Below, in pieces: positions 1 through 4,853 of a stretch of 9,887 nt of DNA. The position numbers were made by a program, and so were the translations under genes. The notes beneath the pieces were generated by a model. That model had not been told where the DNA came from. It saw only the letters and a program-made list of their open reading frames with translations, and searched no databases. The first letter of the stretch is position 1, and each line of letters opens with the position of its first letter. The stretch is taken from assembly GCA_032117095.1 (NCBI GenBank), contig JAULZZ010000105.1, forward strand, positions 1 to 9,887, written 5' to 3'. This stretch comes from REEB470 sp032117095. Its GTDB lineage: Bacteria; Bacillota; Bacilli; Paenibacillales; YIM-B00363.

Positions 1-464
1 CAGGAAAGGGTAACGGGTATCAATTGCCGACAGACATAGAGTGGGAACTTGCTGCAAGATGGCTGGGCACGAACAAGCCAAATAAGGGAAAATTAGCAAA
101 AAAAGCACTCTCCACAAAGGGAAGAGATAACAAGACGGTGTATTATTGGACACCATGGAATTATGCGAGCGGGGCGACTGACGATGTGGACAACGAGAAG
201 GAAACGGCAAGAGTAGCGTGGGTTGATGATCGGGGCAGTGCGAAAACATGCACAAAAGCGACAAATGCGCTTAAAATCTGCGACATGAATGGGAATGTGT
301 GGGAGTGGCAGTTTACGTGGACTGACAGATCTATGTACCGTGGGATCCGGGGCGGTAGCTGGTTCAGTATCAGTAGCAAGTTGACCGTGAGCTTCGTCAG
401 CAGCTTCGCACCGAGTAACATCTACTCGGATGTCGGCTTCCGCTTAGCAAGGACTGTGCAGTAA
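1..464 (+). CDS. FGE-sulfatase (SUMF1) domain protein, 3' part, putative DGR target (copy A)
   Basis: This is the C-terminal 153 residues of a protein whose start lies before the window; the first whole codon is at base 3 and the stop is TAA at 462-464. Visible family motifs are NGYQLPTDIEWELAARW near the left edge, GNVWEW at 291-308, RGGSW at 348-362 and GFRLAR at 435-452. These define the C-terminal half of the FGE-sulfatase/C-type-lectin fold. The cysteines that real formylglycine-generating enzymes carry near the C-terminus are absent, so a binding role is more likely than an enzymatic one. The sequence is nearly identical to the second gene (1168-2139) except between RGGSW and GFRLAR. 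It ends one codon later, because CAG here replaces that gene's TAG. By analogy with the second gene the missing N-terminus probably carries a signal peptide; that is inference. Confidence 0.88.
   Translation, partial: GKGNGYQLPTDIEWELAARWLGTNKPNKGKLAKKALSTKGRDNKTVYYWTPWNYASGATDDVDNEKETARVAWVDDRGSAKTCTKATNALKICDMNGNVWEWQFTWTDRSMYRGIRGGSWFSISSKLTVSFVSSFAPSNIYSDVGFRLARTVQ
363..434 (+). repeat. Putative DGR variable region, copy A
   Basis: These 24 codons, TTC at 363 to GTC at 432, lie between the conserved RGGSW and GFRLAR motifs. Compared with 2041-2112 they hold 24 base differences, 19 of them at codon positions 1 or 2, giving 14 amino-acid changes. Many variable codons end in C in both copies (TTC/TAC, ATC/GAC, TTC/GGC, TTC/AGC, AAC/TTC, TAC/AAC). 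This is what independent mutagenesis of template AAC codons would produce. Seventeen of the 24 differing sites have A in one copy, and the other seven are possible if both copies mutated away from A. The following invariant stretch 435-458 would be the IMH-like anchor. No template repeat is present in the window, so the DGR assignment is inferred. Confidence 0.7.
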
Positions 465-536
465 CCTTTTGTGTTGTATCCTTTTTACCTTTTGAATGTT
501 TACGTCTTTGAAATTTCGCTTGAAATACAGGGATTT

Positions 537-563
537 GCTACGAAATACAATGTGTATCGTAGC
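537..563 (+). other. Strong hairpin downstream of copy A
   Basis: GCTACG at 537-542 pairs with CGTAGC at 558-563, and ATACA at 545-549 pairs with TGTAT at 553-557. This leaves a two-base AA bulge and a three-base loop. There is no following T-run, so it is not a classical terminator by itself. It lies just beyond the end of the direct repeat and has no counterpart after copy B. It may stabilise the mRNA 3' end, or it may mark a recombination boundary. Confidence 0.45.
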
Positions 564-592
564 GGGAATGTAAAAAATCACGACCATACAAG

Positions 593-628
593 AGCCCGCC
601 ACGCAGTTGCGTGGGCACGGGCTTTTTT
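593..628 (+). terminator. Intrinsic terminator after copy A
   Basis: AGCCCG (593-598) and CCACGC (599-604) pair with GCGTGG (609-614) and CGGGCT (618-623). The loop is AGTT, and a GCA bulge sits on the 3' arm. A T-run follows at 623-628. This is a strong GC-rich Rho-independent terminator about 130 bases after the copy A stop codon, and it separates copy A from the promoter of the next gene. Confidence 0.88.
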
Positions 629-652
629 GTTTGGGGAAGAAAAGGGTAGTGA

Positions 653-755
653 TACTAAACACTGATTAAAAACGTCCATACCAAGGGGCCTATTTCACAA
701 GAAATCACTGCGATTTTTAACCAATAGGGTTCTTGTATTCAATCAGTGTTTAGTA
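653..755. repeat. 103-bp element with perfect 15-bp inverted ends
   Basis: TACTAAACACTGATT at 653-667 is the exact reverse complement of AATCAGTGTTTAGTA at 741-755. Nested inside are CCTATT (688-693)/AATAGG (723-728), ACAAGAA (697-703)/TTCTTGT (730-736) and AAATC (702-706)/GATTT (712-716). The whole segment could therefore fold into one long interrupted hairpin. There is no ORF inside. It could be a MITE-like non-autonomous element, a structured RNA or a bidirectional regulatory palindrome; I do not see a target-site duplication. It lies in a stretch (629-897) where I see nothing else. Confidence 0.6.
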
Positions 756-897
756 CGACGTCATCGACAGAGATGTTTTTGCAACGAAAGGTGGTGTGCA
801 TTTTCCCGCACGCCTGCCTGTACATGGACGCCATCACATCATTTCCTTCATATCCCACATCATACACCAAAAAATATACTTATTATAAAAATAAAAC

Positions 898-929
898 TTG
901 ACATCGTTTTTTTTTTTTTTTTGTATAAT
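898..929 (+). promoter_or_regulatory. Sigma-A-type promoter with a 16-T tract in the spacer
   Basis: A perfect -35 TTGACA is at 898-903 and a perfect -10 TATAAT at 924-929. The spacer is 20 bases instead of about 17, and 16 of its bases are an uninterrupted T-run (907-922). The expected start of transcription is near 936, giving a leader of roughly 230 bases before the gene at 1168. The perfect boxes with a stretched, slippage-prone spacer suggest on/off or graded phase variation by change in T-tract length. That function is inferred. Confidence 0.75.
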
Positions 930-961
930 AGGGGTATGCAACGAGAAAGGAGCGATATGCC

Positions 962-1045
962 ATGCGAAATCGTGATCCCACGACGCACAAACTTTGCTTG
1001 TATGCGTTGGTTTTGCCACAGCGACGTACGTCGGTGGATGTGTGA
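962..1045 (+). CDS. Possible leader peptide upstream of copy B gene
   Basis: A ribosome binding site AAAGGAG (946-952) precedes two nearby ATG codons. The ATG at 962 has a good 9-base spacing and opens a 27-residue ORF ending at TGA 1043-1045. The ATG at 957 has only 4 bases of spacing, but opens a longer ORF in another frame that runs to 1388 and overlaps the start of the main gene. Neither peptide resembles anything I know. A translated leader could affect expression of the downstream gene, but the site may equally be chance. There is no similar sequence elsewhere in the window to test conservation. Confidence 0.25.
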   Translation: MRNRDPTTHKLCLYALVLPQRRTSVDV

Positions 1046-1167
1046 CAGAATACGTTTGACAAAAGAAGTGTACTGCGGGATGCCTGCGTGGAGGTGGGAT
1101 CGCCCGTACACGAAGGCGAATGGAAATGTGCAGCGCGCAAGGAAAATACGAAGGGAGCAAGCAGACG

Positions 1168-2139
1168 ATGAGCAATGGAAAAAGTATGCTACTAAAACGG
1201 ATGGCGATCGCAGCAGTATGTGTGGGAATGATCGGGAGCGGGGGACTCGTGCAGGCGATGAAATCGGCGAAACCTGTAAAACCTGCTGTAAAACTCTTAA
1301 AGACAGGAAAAATAACGCCTGTGATGACACAAATGATCCGCGTCCCCGCATCGAAGATTGCAAGCGTGCCGTTGGGGGTAAAAGATAAAATCACACAAGT
1401 GAACTTGAGTGACTTTCAGATCGGGAAGGCAGAAGTGACGGGTGCCTTGTGGAGCGACGTGTACAACTGGGCGGTGACGAATGGGTATACGTTTGAAGAA
1501 AATACAGAATATAAGAACGTAGGGACAGACATACCAGTGACAAACGTAAGTCTTTACGATGTAATCGTATGGGTGAATGCGTATTCGCAGAAGTCGAAAT
1601 TACAGCCCGTGTATCTTGGGAGTGATGGCAAAGTACTCAAAAATGCGATGAATACGAAAGAATTGGATAAGGTAAAGCCAGGAAAGGGTAACGGGTATCA
1701 ATTGCCGACAGACATAGAGTGGGAACTTGCTGCAAGATGGCTGGGCACGAACAAGCCAAATAAGGGAAAATTAGCAAAAAAAGCACTCTCCACAAAGGGA
1801 AGAGACAAGAAGACGGTGTATTATTGGACACCATGGAATTATGCGAGCGGGGCGACTGACGATGTGGACAACGAGAAGGAAACGGCAAGAGTAGCGTCGG
1901 TTGATGATCGGGGCAGTGCGAAAACATGCACAAAAGCGACAAATGCGCTTAAAATCTGCGACATGAGTGGGAATGTGTGGGAGTGGCAGTTTACGTGGAC
2001 TGGCAGATCTATGTACCGTGGGATCCGGGGCGGTAGCTGGTACAATGACAGTAGCGGCGTGACCGTAAGTGGCGTCGGCAGCAGCGCGCCGAGCTTCTTC
2101 AACACGAATATCGGCTTCCGCTTAGCAAGGACTGTGTAG
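1168..2139 (+). CDS. Secreted FGE-sulfatase (SUMF1) domain protein, putative DGR target (copy B)
   Basis: The product is 323 residues. I chose ATG 1168 because AAGGGAG (1151-1157) lies 10 bases upstream and because it gives a clean signal peptide: K5/K10/R11, a hydrophobic core from M12 to V28, and VQA before a likely cut after A30. An in-frame ATG at 1120 is a weaker alternative. The FGE/C-type-lectin fold follows, with PVTNVSLYD (123-131), the NGYQLPT...AARW segment (175-191), GNVWEW (268-273), RGGSW (287-291), a 24-residue variable block (292-315) and GFRLAR (316-321). The catalytic cysteines of true formylglycine-generating enzymes are missing, so this is probably a secreted or wall-associated ligand-binding protein, not a sulfatase activator. 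The domain and the placement of variability match DGR target proteins. It is expressed from the poly-T promoter at 898-929 and followed by a terminator. The ligand is unknown. Confidence 0.9.
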   Translation: MSNGKSMLLKRMAIAAVCVGMIGSGGLVQAMKSAKPVKPAVKLLKTGKITPVMTQMIRVPASKIASVPLGVKDKITQVNLSDFQIGKAEVTGALWSDVYNWAVTNGYTFEENTEYKNVGTDIPVTNVSLYDVIVWVNAYSQKSKLQPVYLGSDGKVLKNAMNTKELDKVKPGKGNGYQLPTDIEWELAARWLGTNKPNKGKLAKKALSTKGRDKKTVYYWTPWNYASGATDDVDNEKETARVASVDDRGSAKTCTKATNALKICDMSGNVWEWQFTWTGRSMYRGIRGGSWYNDSSGVTVSGVGSSAPSFFNTNIGFRLARTV

Positions 2140-2194
2140 TAACCTTTTGTGTTGTATCATTTTTACCCTTTGAATGTTTACGTCTTTGAAATTT
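1679..2194 (+). repeat. Direct repeat copy B (partner 1-516)
   Basis: This is the second copy of the duplicated 3' gene half plus 55 bases of downstream flank. Identity with copy A ends at 2194, after which the sequences diverge completely. The duplicate carries TAG at 2137-2139 directly followed by TAA, whereas copy A has CAG then TAA. One C/T change therefore shortens or lengthens the protein by one residue. Confidence 0.95.
2041..2112 (+). repeat. Putative DGR variable region, copy B
   Basis: These 24 codons (residues 292-315) correspond to 363-434. Copy B keeps more A-bearing codons at some sites (TAC, AAT, GAC, AAC, ACG, AAT, ATC), where copy A has other bases. A common A-rich template with AAC/AAT/ACG/ATC codons is therefore plausible. 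Codons AGT, AGC, ACC, GTC and CCG inside the block are shared by both copies. No stop codon arises in either copy, as expected when AAY codons are mutated only at adenines. The block sits in the loop region of the fold that forms the ligand face in known DGR targets. Confidence 0.7.
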
Positions 2195-2216
2195 AATGGA
2201 AAAAATGTCGTAAATA

Positions 2217-2268
2217 GAACATCATGGCAGGAAGACTTCACCTTTTTGTGCTACGGTGTTCTTTTTTT
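2217..2268 (+). terminator. Intrinsic terminator after copy B gene
   Basis: A 13-base left arm (2217-2229) pairs with 2249-2261, with one A/C mismatch and two G-T pairs. A 19-base loop separates the arms, and seven Ts follow at 2262-2268. It ends the copy B transcription unit before the promoter at 2359. It is weaker than the terminator after copy A and unrelated to it in sequence. Confidence 0.65.
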
Positions 2269-2349
2269 GTTAATCAAGTGAATAAGAACTAAAAGGCCCC
2301 TCGTATGTTTTTTTGGTCAAAAGTAAATGCTTTTTCCCTGGGTACCCCA

Positions 2350-2417
2350 CAGAGGGCATTGCATTCCCTATTTTTCCTTGGTACAATAAAATTCTAACGA
2401 AGAAGCACCGCTACATT
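2350..2417 (+). repeat. Duplicated promoter-leader block, copy 1
   Basis: Bases 2350-2387 match 2933-2970 at 34 of 38 positions, covering CAGAGG, both promoter boxes and the spacer. After a divergent AT-rich gap, the 16-base leader stretch from 2402 to 2417 (GAAGCACC then CTACATT) matches 2984-2999 with one change. Conservation of the spacer and leader, not just of the boxes, indicates common origin. Confidence 0.85.
2359..2387 (+). promoter_or_regulatory. Promoter of the membrane protein gene, in a duplicated block
   Basis: A -35 TTGCAT (2359-2364), a 17-base spacer and a -10 TACAAT (2382-2387) form a good sigma-A promoter. It is part of a block (2350-2417) repeated almost exactly at 2933-2999. 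An 8-base palindrome GGGTACCC lies just upstream at 2340-2347. Between the terminator at 2268 and this block I see no other signal. Confidence 0.7.
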
Positions 2418-2438
2418 GTTTTATTTGGAGGAAATAGT

Positions 2439-2915
2439 ATGGTTGGCTATGACTTGTCTCCATTGTCTTTCGTCTTTCAAGTGATAGTGATTGCGTTGGC
2501 GATACGGTTCATAATTAGCACTGTTCAGCCAAAAAAATGGCCTGCGTTGCTGACGAAATCTCCCTTCTACGTCAGCGCGCTTAGTCTTGGTCTGGCGTGT
2601 ATCATCAGTATTGCACTACGGATCATGTCCTATTTCATGGCAGGCATTTCTCTGGGGGTGTTGCACTTGCTGGGGATTGCGAGCCGACGGGGCGAAAGTA
2701 TCTTTGGGGAAGAACTTTTCATCGTCATGGTGGTGCTGGCAATAAATTTCATCTTGTATTTTCCACTGGCACGACTGATGCGAAAAATTCAAAGAATTCG
2801 TTGGCCATCTGTGAAAAAAACTGTCTATTGGCTTCTGGATCCGCTTTTGTATGTTGCGGTGTTTGTTGTCGTATTTTCTCCGTTCCTCTTCGGATTGTTG
2901 GCAGAAACCATGTAG
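2439..2915 (+). CDS. Small multi-pass membrane protein of unknown function
   Basis: The product is 158 residues and I do not recognise its family. ATG 2439 is chosen because GGAGG (2427-2431) lies 7 bases upstream and the promoter is at 2359-2387; an in-frame ATG at 2313 lies before that promoter and gives an implausible hydrophilic extension. Hydrophobic segments are seen at about residues 9-28, 44-80 (long enough for one or two passes), 93-111 and 129-154. Positive patches at PKKW (31-34), RR (83-84), RKIQRIR (115-121) and KK (126-127) suggest cytoplasmic loops. There are no obvious catalytic motifs or lipobox. It stands between the hypervariable genes and comM and uses nearly the same promoter sequence as comM, so the two are likely co-regulated. 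Confidence 0.8.
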   Translation: MVGYDLSPLSFVFQVIVIALAIRFIISTVQPKKWPALLTKSPFYVSALSLGLACIISIALRIMSYFMAGISLGVLHLLGIASRRGESIFGEELFIVMVVLAINFILYFPLARLMRKIQRIRWPSVKKTVYWLLDPLLYVAVFVVVFSPFLFGLLAETM

Positions 2916-2932
2916 TGGAGGTGTTGCTGTCG

Positions 2933-2999
2933 CAGAGGACGTTGCATTCCGTATTTTTCCATGGTACAATCTTTTTCAATGAGGAAGCACCTCTACATT
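2933..2999 (+). repeat. Duplicated promoter-leader block, copy 2
   Basis: This is the partner of 2350-2417, located in the short gap between the membrane protein stop and the comM start. One base in the divergent AT-rich part is missing relative to copy 1. Two copies flanking a single gene suggest that the gene arrived together with, or by duplication of, the promoter that originally served comM. Confidence 0.85.
2942..2970 (+). promoter_or_regulatory. Promoter of comM
   Basis: A -35 TTGCAT (2942-2947), a 17-base spacer and a -10 TACAAT (2965-2970) form the promoter. The start of transcription is expected near 2977, giving a leader of about 57 bases to the comM start. Box sequences and spacer length are the same as in the promoter at 2359-2387. 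No terminator separates the membrane gene from comM, so read-through is also possible. Confidence 0.7.
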
Positions 3000-3033
3000 C
3001 GCCCGTAGGGCCAATATGGAGGTGTATTTTTTT

Positions 3034-4614
3034 ATGTACGGAACGTGTTGGGGGGCGTGTATACAGGGGATTGAAGGTACGATCATTCGTGTAGAAGTCG
3101 ATTTGACGAATGGGCTGCCTTTTTTTTCGATCGTCGGATTGCCGGACGGTGCCGTACGAGAAGCGACCGATCGGGTGCGTGCGGCCTTGAAAAATCAGGG
3201 CTATGCGTTTCCACTCAGTCGGATTACCGTCAATTTGGCTCCCGCGGATGTCCGCAAAGAAGGAGCCGCTTTTGACTTGGCGATCGCCGTCGGGATTTTA
3301 TTGACGAGTGGACAGTGGCCGTTGGCGATGGCGGAAGGCACGGTTTTTTTGGGAGAGTTGTCCTTACGCGGGGAAGTGCGTCCCGTCGCTGGGGTGTTGT
3401 CGATGGTGATGGCAGCACGAGAGGCAGGCATGCATACGGCGGTTGTGCCACGCGAAAATGCGCAAGAAGCCCAGTGGGTTGGCGGGGTACGCATCGTTGC
3501 GATTGAGACGTTGGCTGAGCTTATCGGGCGCACCGCTGTGGGGGGGGATGAGGCGCTTTCTCCCTCCGCGGAAAACGTCACCGCAGAAACAACAAAAGAC
3601 TGTGGAGACTATGCAGACGTGCGTGGACAGCAGTTTGCCAAGCGTGCACTGGTCGTCGCGGTCACAGGCATGCACAATCTCGTGTTTGTTGGTCCGCCGG
3701 GATCGGGGAAAACGATGCTGATGCGCCGATTGCCGTCCATTTTACCGCCACTGAGCGAAGACGAAGCATTAGAAGTCATGCGCATATACAGTGCGTCTGG
3801 GCAATATCCCGTCCGCAACGGATTGCGCCGCAGCCGTCCGTTTCGTGACCCGCATCACACCATTTCACCCCAAGGGCTCATCGGCGGGGGCAGTCGCCCG
3901 TTGCCTGGCGAAGCGAGTTTGGCGCATCACGGCGTTCTTTTTCTCGATGAGTGGCCAGAGTTTTCGCGGACTGCCCTCGAATGTTTGCGCCAACCGCTCG
4001 AAGAAAATTGCATCACCATCGCCAGAGTGCGTCTCAAAACGACATTTCCTTCCCGTTTCATGCTATGCGCCACGATGAATCCGTGTCCGTGTGGGTATGA
4101 TGGCTATGCCGAAAAGTCGCGTACGTGCAGCTGTACATGGCACCAAAAACGCAAATACATCGCCCAAGTATCGGGGCCTTTGCTCGATCGCATGGACATG
4201 CACATCGACGTTCCCCGATTGCGTACGTCCGAAATACACGGATCACAGGAGGTGTTTTCCCCGTCACTTCCGTTGTCATCTCAGCACATGGGAGAAGCAA
4301 TTTCTCAGGGCTTGTCCTTTTCTATGGCCCGCAATGCTGTGCATGGATTTCGCTACAACGCACACCTTCCGTCCCAACGGCTCGGGGACATTTGTCCGCT
4401 TTCGTCCTCCGTCAAAGACGTGCTCACCGAAGCGTACGAAACGTTCGACCTCAGCCCGCGCGCCCACGATCGCCTCATCAAAATCGCCCGCACGATCGCC
4501 GACCTCGCACACAGTGCGCATATCGAACAAACGCACATGCAAGAAGCGTTGTTTTATCGTTCACTCGATCAGCGCATTATGCGCCTCACAGCCATGGAGC
4601 AAATCGACGCATAA
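3034..4614 (+). CDS. comM: YifB/ComM-family Mg-chelatase-like AAA+ ATPase
   Basis: The product is 526 residues, close to the usual length of about 510. I prefer ATG 3034 because GGAGGTG (3018-3024) lies 9 bases upstream and the protein then begins MYGTCWGACIQGIEG, like other family members; ATG 3016 would overlap that binding site. The N-terminal ChlI/Lon-protease-like domain (GLPFFSIVGLPDGAVREATD and following) is followed by the AAA+ module, with Walker A GPPGSGKT (220-227), the RPFRDPHHTIS segment, Walker B GVLFLDE (300-306), the MNPCPCGY motif around 348-354 and a C-terminal Mg-chelatase helical domain. Known ComM is a hexameric helicase that promotes branch migration during natural transformation. 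The variant DEWPEF replaces the usual DELPEF. Its neighbourhood with dprA fits a role in DNA uptake and recombination. Confidence 0.95.
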   Translation: MYGTCWGACIQGIEGTIIRVEVDLTNGLPFFSIVGLPDGAVREATDRVRAALKNQGYAFPLSRITVNLAPADVRKEGAAFDLAIAVGILLTSGQWPLAMAEGTVFLGELSLRGEVRPVAGVLSMVMAAREAGMHTAVVPRENAQEAQWVGGVRIVAIETLAELIGRTAVGGDEALSPSAENVTAETTKDCGDYADVRGQQFAKRALVVAVTGMHNLVFVGPPGSGKTMLMRRLPSILPPLSEDEALEVMRIYSASGQYPVRNGLRRSRPFRDPHHTISPQGLIGGGSRPLPGEASLAHHGVLFLDEWPEFSRTALECLRQPLEENCITIARVRLKTTFPSRFMLCATMNPCPCGYDGYAEKSRTCSCTWHQKRKYIAQVSGPLLDRMDMHIDVPRLRTSEIHGSQEVFSPSLPLSSQHMGEAISQGLSFSMARNAVHGFRYNAHLPSQRLGDICPLSSSVKDVLTEAYETFDLSPRAHDRLIKIARTIADLAHSAHIEQTHMQEALFYRSLDQRIMRLTAMEQIDA

Positions 4615-4708
4615 CGACAATTTGTACATTTTTCAACGCTAGCGTCCATCATTAGACAAAATTAGGGCATGCGTACCCGTGCGCGTCATTTTATGCCGAA
4701 AATATTTA

Positions 4709-4734
4709 TTGCGCAGGAAATAATGCATGCGCAA
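4709..4734. promoter_or_regulatory. Inverted repeat in the comM-sucC gap, possible operator
   Basis: TTGCGCA (4709-4715) and TGCGCAA (4728-4734) form a perfect 7-base inverted repeat with a 12-base spacer and no T-run. It lies about 65 bases upstream of the presumed sucC promoter and could be a regulator site. A 10-base palindrome ACGCTAGCGT is at 4636-4645. I see no convincing intrinsic terminator for comM in this 239-base gap. Confidence 0.3.
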
Positions 4735-4798
4735 AGCAACCAAGCAGCACATGGGACAGCAGGGGTGTGGGCGACAAGAGGAAAATGCATCGCATTCA

Positions 4799-4828
4799 TG
4801 ATACAATGAGGCTGAGGGGCGTGACCCC
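4799..4828 (+). promoter_or_regulatory. Likely sucC operon promoter (extended -10) and leader hairpin
   Basis: TG-A-TACAAT at 4799-4807 is an extended -10 element; no good -35 stands 17 bases upstream. A small hairpin follows, GGGG (4816-4819) with CCCC (4825-4828), then AAGGAGG (4837-4843) 10 bases before the sucC start. The leader is short, about 40 bases. Confidence 0.5.
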
Positions 4829-4853
4829 ATTCCATGAAGGAGGATTTTGAACG

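Larger units (their letters stand above)
1..516 (+). repeat. Direct repeat copy A (partner 1679-2194)
   Basis: Bases 1-516 align without gaps to 1679-2194, an offset of 1678. I count 5 differences in 1-362 (at 128, 131, 220, 289 and 325), 24 in 363-434 and 3 in 435-516 (459, 481 and 490). Similarity stops sharply after the AAATTT at 511-516. The repeat continues past the left window edge, so its full length is unknown. The pattern suggests a fairly recent tandem gene duplication followed by local hypermutation of one block. Confidence 0.95.

Noticed and set aside
520..551. TTGAAA...TACAAT as a promoter after copy A
   Set aside because: The spacer is 20 bases, the -10 is buried in the 537-563 hairpin, and a strong terminator follows with no gene in between.
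471..665. 64-codon + strand ORF after copy A
   Set aside because: It spans the intrinsic terminator at 593-628, has no ribosome binding site, and its peptide looks random.
653..755. An integron attC site
   Set aside because: The inverted ends lack the conserved core-site sequences of attC, and no cassette arrangement or integrase is visible.
465..920. A DGR template repeat in the gap between the two target genes
   Set aside because: I looked for A-rich sequence parallel to the variable block, with the invariant GGCTTCCGCTTAGCA-type anchor. None is present here or in 2195-2438.
921..1388. 155-codon ORF overlapping the start of the copy B gene
   Set aside because: Its composition is very rich in Arg, Cys and Asp, it overlaps the signal peptide and N-terminus of a convincing gene, and it resembles no family. 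Only the initiation site within it (ATG 957 or 962) was kept, as a low-confidence leader signal.
834..1394. Long reverse-strand ORFs opposite the promoter and gene start
   Set aside because: They run through the promoter, the T16 tract (giving a poly-Lys stretch) and the signal-peptide region. They have no ribosome binding site and are shadows.
2313..2438. N-terminal extension of the membrane protein from ATG 2313
   Set aside because: This segment contains the promoter boxes at 2359-2387, and ATG 2439 has a well-placed GGAGG.
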